DNA from: Comamonadaceae bacterium
GTDB lineage: Bacteria; Pseudomonadota; Gammaproteobacteria; Burkholderiales; Burkholderiaceae_C
Assembly: GCA_027486755.1 (NCBI GenBank)
Contig: JAIXOM010000022.1
Location: forward strand, 1 to 64,000
Direction: 5' to 3'
DNA length: 64,000 nucleotides
Of this stretch, positions 36,326 through 44,842 are shown piece after piece. Every line of letters begins with the position of its first letter. The first letter of the stretch is position 1. A program made the translations under genes and the position numbers. Under the pieces are notes generated by a model. It saw only the letters and a list, made by a program, of their open reading frames with translations, had not been told where the DNA came from and made no database searches.

Positions 36326-37513
36326 TCAGCCGAGCAGAGTCTGGGCCACGATGTTGCGCTGCACTTCATTGCTGCCGCCGTAAATGGTGGTCTTGCGCAT
36401 GTTCAAGTAGTTCGAGGCCAGTGGCGCGCAGTGCAGGGCGCCGCCGGGGAAGGGCTGGTCGCCCTGCCAGCCGGCATCCATGGCCTCGGCAATGAGCGGC
36501 AGGGCAAAGGGGCCGGCGGCCAGCATCATCAGCTCGGTGTAGCGCTGCTGGATTTCGCTGCCGCGGATTTTGAGCAGGCCGGCAATGTCCAGTGCGTTCT
36601 TGCCCGAGTTCATGGCCGAGAGCACGCGCAGCACCAACATCTCCAGCGCGACGATGTCGACCTCCAGCAGGGCAATCTGGTCGCGAAAGCGCAGGTCGTC
36701 CCAGAGGCCTTCAGTCTTGGCAATACGCTTGAGCCGTTCGAGTTCGCGCTTGGCGCGGTTGACGTCGGCAATATTGGTGCGCTCGTGGCTGAGCAGGAAT
36801 TTGGCATAGGTCCAACCCTGGTTTTCCTCACCGATCAGGTTCTCGGCAGGTACCTCCACCTTGTCGAACCAGACCTCGTTGACTTCATACTCGCCGTCGA
36901 GCAGACGGATCGGCCGCACGCTCACGCCAGGCGACTTCATGTCGATCAGCAGGAAGGAGATGCCGGTTTGCGGCTTGCCCTCGTTGCTGGTGCGCACCAG
37001 GCAGAAAATCCATTCGCCGTACTGGCCCAGCGTGGTCCAGGTCTTTTGGCCGTTGACGATGTATTTGTCACCCTGACGCTCGGCCCGGCATTTGAGCGAG
37101 GCCAGGTCCGAGCCCGAGCCCGGCTCGCTGTAGCCCTGGCTCCACCAGACCTCGCCCGAGGCGATGCCAGGCAAAAAGCGCTCCTGCTGTGCCTGGTTGC
37201 CAAAAGCCATGATCACGGGCGCCACCATCACCGGCCCAAAGGGCACGATGCGTGGCGCGCCGGCCAGGGCGCATTCCTCTTCGAACAGGTGACGCTGTAC
37301 CGCGTTCCAGCCCGGGCCGCCAAACTCCTGCGGCCAGCCGTAGCCCAGCCAGCCCTTTTTGCCCAGGATCCGGGCCCAGGCCTGCATGTCGTCCCGGCTC
37401 AGGCGCAGGCCGTGTTGCACCTTGTGCGCAATATGGGCGGGGAGGTTTTGACGCACCCAGTGGCGGATGTCGTCGCGAAATTGTTGCTCTTCGGGGGTGA
37501 AGTTGAGGTCCAT
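36326..37513 (-). CDS. Acyl-CoA dehydrogenase family protein (long subunit type)
   Basis: 395 aa. FAD-binding signatures include WSQGYSEPGSGSDLASLKCR and QKTWTTLGQYGEWIFCLVRT. The C-terminus has TTIYGGSNEVQRNIVAQTLLG, where the canonical catalytic Glu (Y-E-G-T) is Gly. This matches the large subunit of alpha-beta acyl-CoA dehydrogenases such as PimC. The ATG is preceded by AGGAAAGAAG. It is the first gene after a spacer with two strong hairpins that separates it from the Rieske genes. Confidence 0.87.
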   Translation of the reverse strand: MDLNFTPEEQQFRDDIRHWVRQNLPAHIAHKVQHGLRLSRDDMQAWARILGKKGWLGYGWPQEFGGPGWNAVQRHLFEEECALAGAPRIVPFGPVMVAPVIMAFGNQAQQERFLPGIASGEVWWSQGYSEPGSGSDLASLKCRAERQGDKYIVNGQKTWTTLGQYGEWIFCLVRTSNEGKPQTGISFLLIDMKSPGVSVRPIRLLDGEYEVNEVWFDKVEVPAENLIGEENQGWTYAKFLLSHERTNIADVNRAKRELERLKRIAKTEGLWDDLRFRDQIALLEVDIVALEMLVLRVLSAMNSGKNALDIAGLLKIRGSEIQQRYTELMMLAAGPFALPLIAEAMDAGWQGDQPFPGGALHCAPLASNYLNMRKTTIYGGSNEVQRNIVAQTLLG

Positions 37514-37569
37514 GCTTTACTTCTTTCCTGTGTCGCTGACAAGAGGACACCGGTTTTTAGCACGACTTG

Positions 37570-37630
37570 GCCCCGAGGTGCGCGCTTTTCGGGGCTGAGT
37601 CTTTCCTCGCCGCGCGAGGAAAGACTTCAG
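37570..37630 (-). terminator. Two tandem hairpins after the Rieske ferredoxin gene
   Basis: Reading leftward, AGTCTTTCCTCGC pairs with GCGAGGAAAGACT across a 3-base loop (37598-37626), starting at the ferredoxin stop. A second stem, GCCCCGA/TCGGGGC (37570-37595), follows at once. Neither has a clear U-run, so they could be a terminator with rho, a processing site or mRNA-stabilising structures. Confidence 0.55.
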
Positions 37631-37941
37631 TCGCCCAGGTCGAGCAGGACGCGGCCGCTTTCGATCTTCACCGGCCAGGAGCGAACTGGTTCCGTGGCCG
37701 GTCCGCAGGTGACCGAACCGTCGTGCAGGTCGAACATGGCCTGGTGAAACGGGCATTCCACAAGGTGGCCGTCCACATAGCCGTCACACAGCCGGGCGTT
37801 GCCATGGCTGCACAGGTTGTCGATGGCCCACACGCCGTCTTCGATCTTGAAGAGGGCAATGTCGCGGCCGGCGGCTAGCACACTGATGCCTGCGCCGTCG
37901 AAAAGGTCGGCCTCGGCGGCCACATCGGTCCAGTTGCTCAT
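37627..37941 (-). CDS. Rieske [2Fe-2S] ferredoxin of an aromatic-ring oxygenase
   Basis: 104 aa. The cluster ligands are C-x-H in CSHGNARLCDG and C-x2-H in ECPFHQAMFD, spaced as in naphthalene-dioxygenase-type ferredoxins (NagAb/NahAb). It would carry electrons from a reductase to the terminal oxygenase encoded directly upstream (2-base gap after the beta subunit). No reductase gene is present in the window. Confidence 0.92.
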   Translation of the reverse strand: MSNWTDVAAEADLFDGAGISVLAAGRDIALFKIEDGVWAIDNLCSHGNARLCDGYVDGHLVECPFHQAMFDLHDGSVTCGPATEPVRSWPVKIESGRVLLDLGD

Positions 37942-37943
37942 GG

Positions 37944-38420
37944 TCAGATCGGGTAGATGATGGAGTTGGGGATCATTTCGCTATCGTAGACGCACAGGCG
38001 CTCGGCGAATTTAAGGCCCTCGGGGGTCGCCACGATGGTGTCGATGTAGCGTCCCACATTGAAGACCGTGCTCTCTTTGTCGAATTTGGTGCGAAACACC
38101 GCATAGTTGGCCTCGCTGTGGATGCGGCCATCTTCCACCTTGCGTACCACTGCCGCGCCCACCACATGGCGCTGGTAGTAGGGGTCGTGGTAGAGGGTCT
38201 GGCTGATGCCATAGACCCGGTCCTTGAGCATGCCCTGGCTGGTAAATGACAGGGTGGCCAGTGGAAAGCCTCTCTCGAAGTTTTCACGGGGCTGCAATCG
38301 GTAGACGCAGGGGTCGGTGAAAAATCCGGGCCAGCGGTCCCACTGGCCGCTGTCGAGCGCCAGGGCGTAATCGGCGTAAAGCTGCTGAATAGACAGCCAG
38401 GTTTGCATATCGACCATCAT
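37944..38420 (-). CDS. Aromatic-ring-hydroxylating oxygenase, beta (small) subunit
   Basis: 158 aa with the SnoaL-like fold of Rieske oxygenase beta subunits: [43 protein letters not shown], then [17 protein letters not shown]. The length matches NagH (salicylate 5-hydroxylase small subunit). The ATG shares one base with the alpha-subunit stop (TGATG). It supports assembly of the alpha-beta hexamer and has no redox centre. Confidence 0.88.
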   Translation of the reverse strand: MMVDMQTWLSIQQLYADYALALDSGQWDRWPGFFTDPCVYRLQPRENFERGFPLATLSFTSQGMLKDRVYGISQTLYHDPYYQRHVVGAAVVRKVEDGRIHSEANYAVFRTKFDKESTVFNVGRYIDTIVATPEGLKFAERLCVYDSEMIPNSIIYPI

Positions 38421-39673
38421 CAATCCTTCATCACCTTGCGCCAGTACTCGTACATGCCCCGAATGAGGGTCTCGGTCACCATATGGTCGGTGTTCTCGGC
38501 GCTGCGCCCGCCCAGCTCAGCCAAGGTGCGGTGGTCTGGCCGAGTCTCAAAGGCCTGCTGCGACAGCTCGATCACCTCGCCGTCGTCGGCCGAGACAAAG
38601 CCGGCTGGCCCGAACAGATTGGCCTGGCGCAGGCGCCGCTCGGTCATGTCGGCCGAGTCGTCCTCAAAGCCGAAATGGGTCCAGACGAAATCGAAGGCGT
38701 CGTGGCCCACCGGCTGGATATGCCGGGTCGAGACGCTGTTGACCTGCTGCTGAAAGATGACGCTGGGAAACAGGGTCATCATCACTGCGCTGGGGCCGCC
38801 CCACCAGGGCTCGGGCACGATGTCCAGAAAGCTTGCATCGTGCAGCTCCATATTGGCTTTGAAGCTGCTGACCTGGGTGACCTGCGCGGTATCGCCCTGG
38901 GCCTGACCGGCCGAGCCGCGGGTCGAGATCATGGCGGCGTGTCGATGGTGCTCGTCCATCACCAGTTCGGACTTGTTATCGGCCCGCCAAAGCCCGAAGG
39001 TGACAAACCAGGTGTGCAGCAGGCCCGGGTGATAAGGATCCTTGATGTTTTCCTGCATCAGCTTCCAGTTGCCTGGAATCCGCTGGCGGTTGTAGCCCAG
39101 AATCTTCAGGGCCCGGCCGTTGAACAGCCGGTCGAAGTACCCGAGGATGGCAGGGCCTAGATAGCTCTCGAACGATTCGACGGCGTGGTCAAAAGAGGCA
39201 AACACCACGCCGCCCCGGCTGGCCACTTTGAGCTTGTTCAGGCTGTGGTCCTTAGGGTCGAAGTCGGCAGGCATGCCGCCCTTGACCTGACCGTCTTGCC
39301 GCACGCCCCGGCGAAACGGCACGCCTTGCAGCTGCCCGTCGAGCGCATAGCTCCATTGGTGGTAGGGGCAGACCAGCTCCTTCTTGTTGCCGTGGCGCTC
39401 GCGGCAAAACGCCATGCCACGGTGGGCGCAGACGTTTTCCACCACGTGGATCTGGCCCTTGAGGTCGCGGGTCATCACCACCGAGCGTTCGCCGATGGCA
39501 GTGCGCTTGAAGTCGCCGGGCTGGGGGATTTCAGCCTCCAAGCCCACATAGCTCCAGTGCCCCCGGTAGAAAAACCGTTCCAGCTCTTTTTTGTGGGTCT
39601 CTTGCTGGGTATAGACCGCAAAGGGGATGCGACTGCTGTCGGCCCTTTCCCAATGAATGACGCTCTCCGGCAT
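38420..39673 (-). CDS. Aromatic-ring-hydroxylating oxygenase, alpha subunit (salicylate 5-hydroxylase-like)
   Basis: 417 aa terminal oxygenase. The Rieske cluster is bound by CAHRGMAFC (about residue 82) and CPYHQWSY (about 101). The mononuclear iron site is in [13 protein letters not shown] (about 205-217), the N-x2-D-x2-H-x4-H pattern with Asp bridging to the neighbouring Rieske centre. Length, beta partner and ferredoxin order resemble nagG-nagH-nagAb of naphthalene degraders, so a salicylate or related hydroxybenzoate is a reasonable substrate guess. The ATG 39673 follows GGAG; an ATG at 39706 would add 11 residues. Confidence 0.88.
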   Translation of the reverse strand: MPESVIHWERADSSRIPFAVYTQQETHKKELERFFYRGHWSYVGLEAEIPQPGDFKRTAIGERSVVMTRDLKGQIHVVENVCAHRGMAFCRERHGNKKELVCPYHQWSYALDGQLQGVPFRRGVRQDGQVKGGMPADFDPKDHSLNKLKVASRGGVVFASFDHAVESFESYLGPAILGYFDRLFNGRALKILGYNRQRIPGNWKLMQENIKDPYHPGLLHTWFVTFGLWRADNKSELVMDEHHRHAAMISTRGSAGQAQGDTAQVTQVSSFKANMELHDASFLDIVPEPWWGGPSAVMMTLFPSVIFQQQVNSVSTRHIQPVGHDAFDFVWTHFGFEDDSADMTERRLRQANLFGPAGFVSADDGEVIELSQQAFETRPDHRTLAELGGRSAENTDHMVTETLIRGMYEYWRKVMKD

Positions 39674-39771
39674 GGCACTGCTCCGTGTTTGGCTGACGCG
39701 CATCATGCGCAGAGGATCAGATTTAGTAAATCGAATCTTAAATATAATCAGTATTCGAAAATCAAATAATC
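39674..39771. promoter_or_regulatory. Divergent LysR-oxygenase control region with inverted repeats
   Basis: The AT-rich 98-base spacer between the oxygenase and LysR genes holds GATTTAGTAAATC (39720-39732), a palindrome with 6-base arms, and TCGAAT at 39731 mirrored by ATTCGA at 39753 across 16 bases. These are the best candidates for LysR operators. Confidence 0.55.
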
Positions 39772-40707
39772 ATGCTCAGCCCCCGACTTGACCTGAACCT
39801 GCTGGTGGTGTTTCACCAACTGCTGCTCAAGCGGCGGGTGTCGGCGGTTGCCCAGGCCCTGGGCATGAGCCAGCCTGCGGTCAGCAGCGCCCTGGGGCGA
39901 CTGCGCGCCGCCCTGGGGGATGAGTTGTTCCTGCGCACTCAAGGCGGCATGGAGCCCACGCCCTATGCCCTGCAATTGGCGCAGCCGGTGGCCGAGGCCC
40001 TGGATGGGCTGCAGCAGGCCCTGAATGTGCGCGCTGCTTTTGAGGCGGGCAGCAGCAGTCGCAGCTTCACCCTGGCCATGAACGATGTGGGCGAGATGTA
40101 TTTCCTGCCGGTGCTGGTCGATGCGCTCGCCCGCTTGGCGCCGGGCGTGACCTTACAGGTACTGAGCGTGACCGAGGCGTCCTTGAAGGAGGACATGGCC
40201 AGCGGGCGCATCGATCTGGCCCTGGGCCTGCTGCCGCAGTTGCAGGCCGGCTTTTTTCAGCAGGCGCTGTTCCGCCAGAAGTATGTCTGCCTGCTGCGGG
40301 CCGGCCATGCTCTGGCTGCGCGCAAATCGCTGAGCCTGCAGACCTACACCGAGGCCGAACATGTGCGCATCGTTGCTGCCGGCACCGGCCACGGCAGCCT
40401 GGATCTGGCGCTCGAGAAGAAAAAGTTATACCGGCGCTTTCGCCTGACGCTGCCCCACTATGTGGCCCTGGGCGATGTGCTGCAGCACTCGGACCTGATC
40501 GCCACCGTGCCCGAGCGTTTTGCAGACCGCATCGTGGGGCCTTTTTCTTTGGTCAAGCGCGAGTTGCCGGTGGCGGTCGACGACAGTGCCATTCATCAGT
40601 TCTGGCACGGCCGCCTGCACCGCGACCCGGGGCATCAGTGGCTGCGCCAGTGCATCAGCCGGCTGTTTGGCGATGCCCAGTCGGGTCAGGGCGAGCGGGC
40701 GGCCTGA
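39772..40707 (+). CDS. LysR-family transcriptional regulator
   Basis: 311 aa. The N-terminal winged helix-turn-helix (RLDLNLLVVFHQLLLKRRVSAVAQALGMSQPAVSSALGRLR, seen in parts such as SQPAVSSALGRLRAALG) is followed by a PBP2-type inducer domain. The N-terminus resembles the NahR/NagR/DntR group that responds to salicylate. Divergent placement from the Rieske oxygenase suggests it controls that operon and its own gene, with an aromatic acid as inducer (inference). Confidence 0.9.
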   Translation: MLSPRLDLNLLVVFHQLLLKRRVSAVAQALGMSQPAVSSALGRLRAALGDELFLRTQGGMEPTPYALQLAQPVAEALDGLQQALNVRAAFEAGSSSRSFTLAMNDVGEMYFLPVLVDALARLAPGVTLQVLSVTEASLKEDMASGRIDLALGLLPQLQAGFFQQALFRQKYVCLLRAGHALAARKSLSLQTYTEAEHVRIVAAGTGHGSLDLALEKKKLYRRFRLTLPHYVALGDVLQHSDLIATVPERFADRIVGPFSLVKRELPVAVDDSAIHQFWHGRLHRDPGHQWLRQCISRLFGDAQSGQGERAA

Positions 40708-40741
40708 GTAGCTTTTTGCCTGTGTGGCTGGCACCGAAGCT

Positions 40742-41335
40742 TCATCGCGTCTGCAGCCACTCACGCACCGCCTGCGGATAGATCTGGTGCTCGGCCGCCC
40801 GCACCCGTGCGGCCAGGGTCTCGGGGCTGTCATCTGGCATCACCGGCACAGCCGCCTGCGCCAGGATGGGGCCGTGGTCTAGCTCTGCGGTCACCCTGTG
40901 GACGGTGGCGCCAGCGACCTTGCAGCCGGCCTCGAGGGCGCGGCGGTGGGTGTGCAGTCCGGTGAAGGCGGGCAGCAGCGAGGGGTGGATGTTGATGAGT
41001 CGGCCCTCGTAATGCCGCACGAACTCAGGCGTGAGGATGCGCATGAAGCCAGCCAGCAGCACCAGGGTGGGTTGGTGCGCGTCGATGCGGGTCATCAAGG
41101 CTGCATCGAAGGCGTGGCGCGAGGGATATTCGGTGTGATCAAGCAACTCGCAGGCCAAGCCGGCTGTGCGCGCCAGCGCCAGGCCGGGCGCATCGCTGCG
41201 GTTGCTGACCACTGCCGCTATGCGTGCTTGCAGGCGCTGCTCCCACTGCTCCTGCTGGGCGGCGCGCATCAGCGCCTGCAAATTGCTGCCGGCCCCCGAG
41301 ATCAGGACGACGATGTTCCGCAGGGGCGCGCTCAT
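40742..41335 (-). CDS. purN: Phosphoribosylglycinamide formyltransferase
   Basis: 197 aa folate-dependent GAR transformylase of purine synthesis. Signatures: NIVVLISGAGSNLQALM, LAGFMRILTPEFVRHYEGRLINIHPSLLPAFTG (catalytic Asn, His) and TVHRVTAELDHGPILAQAAVPV (catalytic Asp). The start is the ATG giving MSAPLRNIVVLISG. It follows prfC by 14 bases. Confidence 0.95.
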   Translation of the reverse strand: MSAPLRNIVVLISGAGSNLQALMRAAQQEQWEQRLQARIAAVVSNRSDAPGLALARTAGLACELLDHTEYPSRHAFDAALMTRIDAHQPTLVLLAGFMRILTPEFVRHYEGRLINIHPSLLPAFTGLHTHRRALEAGCKVAGATVHRVTAELDHGPILAQAAVPVMPDDSPETLAARVRAAEHQIYPQAVREWLQTR

Positions 41336-41349
41336 CGCAGGCCCGCTCT

Positions 41350-42960
41350 TTACATCTTGGCCTGAAACACCAGCCCGGCGTGCTCGCGCAGGGCGTGGAA
41401 CTTGATCTTGGGCCATTGCTGCTCGACCGCGCGCAGCGTAGCGCCGTGGTCGACCAGCAGGGTGGGGGCATCGACCGCATCAAGAGCCACCCGATGCTGG
41501 TTGGCGTCCATGAACTTCTTGAGCTCGTTGGCGTCGTCGCTGCTGACCCAGCGTGCCAGGTTGAAATGGCTGGCGGTGATGCGGGCCTTGACGCCGTACT
41601 CGTGCTCGAGCCGGTGCGCTACCACTTCGAACTGCAATTGCCCGACCGCGCCGAGCAGCAGCAGCGAGCCAGCCAGCGGGCGAAACACCTGGATGGCGCC
41701 TTCTTCGCCCAGCTGGGTCAGGCCCGCGCGCAATTGCTTGCTGCGCAGCGGGTCGGCCACCTCGACCGAGCGAAACATTTCCGGGGCGAAAAAGGGCAGG
41801 CCGGTAAATTGCAGGGCCTCGCCCTCGGTCAGGGTGTCGCCAAGCTGCAGCACGCCGTGGTTGGGAATACCGATGATGTCGCCGGCAAAAGCGGTGTCGA
41901 GTAGCTCGCGCCGCTGGCTCATGAAGCTGACCACGGTGTTGGGCCGCAACTCCTTGCCGCTGCGCACCACCTTCAGGCGCATGCCGCGCTGAAATTGGCC
42001 GGATGCCACCCGTAAAAAAGCGATGCGGTCGCGGTGGGCCGGGTCCATATTGGCCTGGATCTTGAACACCACACCGGAGAACTTTTTCTCCTCCGGCTGT
42101 ACCACCCGCTGTAGTGAGGCCCGTTCGGCCGGCGCCGGCGCCAGATCGACCAGCGCATCGAGCACCTCTTGCACGCCGAAGTTGTTGATGGCTGAGCCAA
42201 ACAGCATCGGAGTCTGGCGGCCGGCCAGAAATTCTTCGCGGTCAAAAGCGGGCGTGGCGGCGGCCACCAGTTCGATTTCGCCCTGGGCCTGGGCGTACTC
42301 GGCGCCAAAACGTTCGCTGGCCACCGGGTTGTCCAGACCGGTCAGGATTTCATCATCGCCGCCGGCCTTATCTTCGCCGGGGCTGAAGACGCGCATGCGG
42401 TCGTTGCGGCGGTCGAACACGCCATGAAAGAGCTTGCCCATGCCCACCGGCCAGGTAAAGGGCACCACCGTCATGCCCAGTTCCCGCTCGATCTCGTCCA
42501 TCACCGTCATCGGGTCCTGCACCTCGCGGTCCATCTTGTTCACGAAGGTCAGGATGGGTGTGTTGCGGGCACGGCAGACCTGCAGCAGGCGCCGGGTTTG
42601 CGGCTCCACGCCGTTGGCCGCGTCGATCACCATCAGCGCGGCGTCCACGGCGGTCAGCACGCGGTAGGTGTCTTCCGAGAAGTCCTGGTGGCCGGGTGTG
42701 TCGAGCAGGTTGATGACGCAGTCGCGGTATTCCATCTGCATCACCGAGGAGGCCACCGAGATGCCGCGCTGCTTTTCAATCTCCATCCAGTCGGAGGTGG
42801 CGTGGCGGGCGGCCTTGCGGGCTTTGACGCTGCCGGCGATCTGAATCGCGCCTGAGAACAGCAGCAGCTTTTCAGTCAGCGTGGTCTTGCCAGCGTCGGG
42901 GTGGGAGATGATGGCAAAGGTGCGGCGCCTTTTGACCTGGCTGGCGATTTCGTCGGACAT
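41350..42960 (-). CDS. prfC: Peptide chain release factor 3
   Basis: 536 aa translational GTPase that recycles RF1/RF2. G-domain motifs: SHPDAGKTTLTEK (G1), RGISVASSVMQM (G2), LLDTPGHQDFSEDTYR (G3) and TFVNKMDRE (G4). The C-terminal part ends GATLRAVEQQWPKIKFHALREHAG. Length and motif order match RF3 rather than EF-G. purN follows closely on the same strand. Confidence 0.97.
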   Translation of the reverse strand: MSDEIASQVKRRRTFAIISHPDAGKTTLTEKLLLFSGAIQIAGSVKARKAARHATSDWMEIEKQRGISVASSVMQMEYRDCVINLLDTPGHQDFSEDTYRVLTAVDAALMVIDAANGVEPQTRRLLQVCRARNTPILTFVNKMDREVQDPMTVMDEIERELGMTVVPFTWPVGMGKLFHGVFDRRNDRMRVFSPGEDKAGGDDEILTGLDNPVASERFGAEYAQAQGEIELVAAATPAFDREEFLAGRQTPMLFGSAINNFGVQEVLDALVDLAPAPAERASLQRVVQPEEKKFSGVVFKIQANMDPAHRDRIAFLRVASGQFQRGMRLKVVRSGKELRPNTVVSFMSQRRELLDTAFAGDIIGIPNHGVLQLGDTLTEGEALQFTGLPFFAPEMFRSVEVADPLRSKQLRAGLTQLGEEGAIQVFRPLAGSLLLLGAVGQLQFEVVAHRLEHEYGVKARITASHFNLARWVSSDDANELKKFMDANQHRVALDAVDAPTLLVDHGATLRAVEQQWPKIKFHALREHAGLVFQAKM

Positions 42961-43036
42961 AACCGGCCATTATCGGTGAGGGGGCGTGGATTCGTGGCTT
43001 CGGGCGCTCGGTTTTGGCTTCTTGGGGGGCTGCTGC

Positions 43037-43096
43037 GGTTCTGGGGTGGGCGGTTCTGGGGTGGGCGGTTCTGGGGTGGGCGGTTCTGGGGTGGGC
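43037..43096. repeat. 15-bp tandem repeat, 4 copies
   Basis: Four perfect copies of GGTTCTGGGGTGGGC lie in the 341-base spacer between prfC and the DUF1653 gene. The last copy runs into the left arm of the hairpin element that follows. No convincing protein is encoded. Confidence 0.95.
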
Positions 43097-43147
43097 CGGG
43101 CCGGCTCATGCTGTGGGTACACAGAAATCGCCGGCCCGGCCCACCCC
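43088..43147. repeat. Long-stem hairpin element, copy A
   Basis: GGGGTGGGCCGGGCCGG is followed by a 26-base loop and its perfect 17-base complement CCGGCCCGGCCCACCCC. The loop contains TCATGCTG, GGGTAC and AAATC in that order, as does the inverted copy B at 43201-43278. Confidence 0.9.
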
Positions 43148-43200
43148 AGAGCCGCTGGGATGTGCTCTTGCAGGTGTGAAATACCGGCGGGCGCGTCGCC

Positions 43201-43278
43201 AAGAGTTGGGGGTATGGGGCCCGGCCGATTTTTGCGTACCCCCGCAGCATGAGGCCGGGCCCCGTACCCCCAACTCTT
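43201..43278. repeat. Long-stem hairpin element, copy B (inverted relative to A)
   Basis: Arms of 26 bases at 43201-43226 and 43253-43278 match at 25 positions (one mismatch inside a GGGTA[T/C]GGGG context) around a 26-base loop. On the minus strand the loop reads TCATGCTG, GGGTAC, AAATC, like copy A. The inner arm GGCCGGGCC is shared with copy A; the outer arm, beginning AAGAGTTGGGGG, is not. Confidence 0.9.
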
Positions 43279-43301
43279 GCGCCTCGATGAGCAGGCCTTG
43301 A

Positions 43302-43556
43302 CTACAGCGAAGACTCTGCCGGCCCTTGCCACCTGAACCTGGGCTGCCGCACCCCGTCGATCACCACCTCTTCTTGGAACATCGCCGCCGGCCGTACCCA
43401 CAGCCCGCGCTCGCCGTAGAGCGCGCGGTACAGCGTCATGGGCTCGAGCGTCTCGCTGTGCCTGACTGTGCCCAGCACCTGATAAGGCAGGCCCTTGTAG
43501 TGCAGGTACAGGCCGGGCGGGGTTTCAATCAGGGGCGGCAGGTCGTGGTCGGACAT
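43302..43556 (-). CDS. DUF1653 domain-containing protein
   Basis: 84 aa. The whole protein is the DUF1653 domain: GLYLHYKGLPYQVLGTVRHS, ETLEPMTLYRALYGERGLWVRP, AMFQEEV and a C-terminal PRFRW. The function is unknown; a small beta-barrel-like fold is expected. It diverges from the methyltransferase gene by a 38-base spacer and ends next to hairpin element B. Confidence 0.88.
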   Translation of the reverse strand: MSDHDLPPLIETPPGLYLHYKGLPYQVLGTVRHSETLEPMTLYRALYGERGLWVRPAAMFQEEVVIDGVRQPRFRWQGPAESSL

Positions 43557-43594
43557 CTCGGGGCTGGGGTCGGTGAGGGTGGGACAATGAGGGC

Positions 43595-44842
43595 ATGCAT
43601 CCTAAGGCCCTTTTGGACAGCGCAGCCGATTTGCTGCGTCTGGTTCTGCGTTTTGATCACCCCGCTGACGCTGTCCTGTCGCGTTATTTCCGTGAGTTCC
43701 GGCTGGGCCCGCGCGAGCGCGCCACCCTGGCCGAGACGGCGTATTCGGTGCTGCGCAAGAAAATCCTTTTCACCTACTTGGCCCAGTCGGGCAGCGGCCC
43801 ACTGGAGCGGCGGCTGGCCATCCTGGGGTTTGCGGCTGAGCGCGATTTTCTTTATGGCGCGCTCAACGCGTCTGAAAAACAATGGCTCGAGCATTGCGAT
43901 CAGGTGCAGCCCTCGGATCTGATGGACCTGCACCGGCACAACCTGCCGCAGTGGTTGGTGGATCCCCTCAAGGCACAGCTCGGTGCTGAGTTTGACGCGC
44001 TCGCTGAAAGCCTGAGCCGGCCGGCCGGGCTGGATCTGCGGGTCAATGTCTTCAAGGCCAAGCGGACCGAGGTGCAGCAGCAACTGGCTCGTCTGAATAT
44101 GGCCGCCGAGCCCACGCCGTATTCGCCCTGGGGCCTGCGCCTGCGGGATAAGCCGCCCTTGCACCAACTGGAACTGTTCAAGCAGGGCCTGGTGGAGGTG
44201 CAGGACGAGGGTTCGCAACTGCTGGCTCTGCTGCTCGACGCCAAGCGCGGCGAGATGGTGGTCGATTTTTGTGCCGGCGCGGGCGGCAAGACCCTGGCCA
44301 TCGGCGCGACCATGCGCAACACCGGTCGCCTTTACGCCTTTGATACCTCGGCCCACCGGCTCGATGCGCTCAAGCCCAGGCTGGCGCGCAGCGGTCTGTC
44401 CAATGTGCATCCGGTGGTGCTGGCGCATGAGCGCGACGATCGCATCAAGCGCCTGGCTGGCAAGATAGACCGGGTGCTGGTCGATGCCCCCTGCTCGGGC
44501 CTGGGCACGCTGCGCCGCAATCCCGACCTCAAATGGCGCCAGAACGCCAAGGCGGTCGAGGAAATGGTGCTCAAGCAAGAGGCCATCTTGGCCAGTGCGG
44601 CGCGGCTGCTCAAGCCGGGCGGTCGGCTGGTTTACGCCACCTGCAGTGTTTTGCGCGAGGAAAATGAGGCGGTCGCGTTGGCCTTTGGGCAAGCCCATCC
44701 GGACTTTGAGGCGCTGCCGGCCGCGCCGCTGCTGGCCGAGCAAGACCAGAGCACCAGCCTGTGCGCGGGAGATTTCCTGCGCCTATGGCCCCACAAGCAC
44801 CAGACCGATGGCTTCTTTGCGGCCGTCTGGCAACGCCGCTGA
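43595..44842 (+). CDS. RsmB/Nop2-family RNA (cytosine-5) methyltransferase
   Basis: 415 aa SAM-dependent RNA m5C methyltransferase. Motif I VDFCAGAGGKTLAIGA, motif IV VDAPCSGLGTLRRNPDLKW (with Cys) and motif VI GGRLVYATCSVLREENE (catalytic Cys). The N-terminal about 130 residues replace the NusB-like domain of E. coli RsmB with a shorter helical region, so the substrate rRNA base is not certain. Stands as a single gene. Confidence 0.9.
   Translation: MHPKALLDSAADLLRLVLRFDHPADAVLSRYFREFRLGPRERATLAETAYSVLRKKILFTYLAQSGSGPLERRLAILGFAAERDFLYGALNASEKQWLEHCDQVQPSDLMDLHRHNLPQWLVDPLKAQLGAEFDALAESLSRPAGLDLRVNVFKAKRTEVQQQLARLNMAAEPTPYSPWGLRLRDKPPLHQLELFKQGLVEVQDEGSQLLALLLDAKRGEMVVDFCAGAGGKTLAIGATMRNTGRLYAFDTSAHRLDALKPRLARSGLSNVHPVVLAHERDDRIKRLAGKIDRVLVDAPCSGLGTLRRNPDLKWRQNAKAVEEMVLKQEAILASAARLLKPGGRLVYATCSVLREENEAVALAFGQAHPDFEALPAAPLLAEQDQSTSLCAGDFLRLWPHKHQTDGFFAAVWQRR

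Noticed and set aside
43037..43096. Possible CRISPR array
   Set aside because: Units are 15 bp and directly adjacent with no spacers; no cas genes nearby.
42901..43401. Proline/glycine-rich open frames over the 15-bp repeats and hairpins
   Set aside because: They merely translate the tandem array and inverted repeats; no start with a ribosome site and no conserved part.
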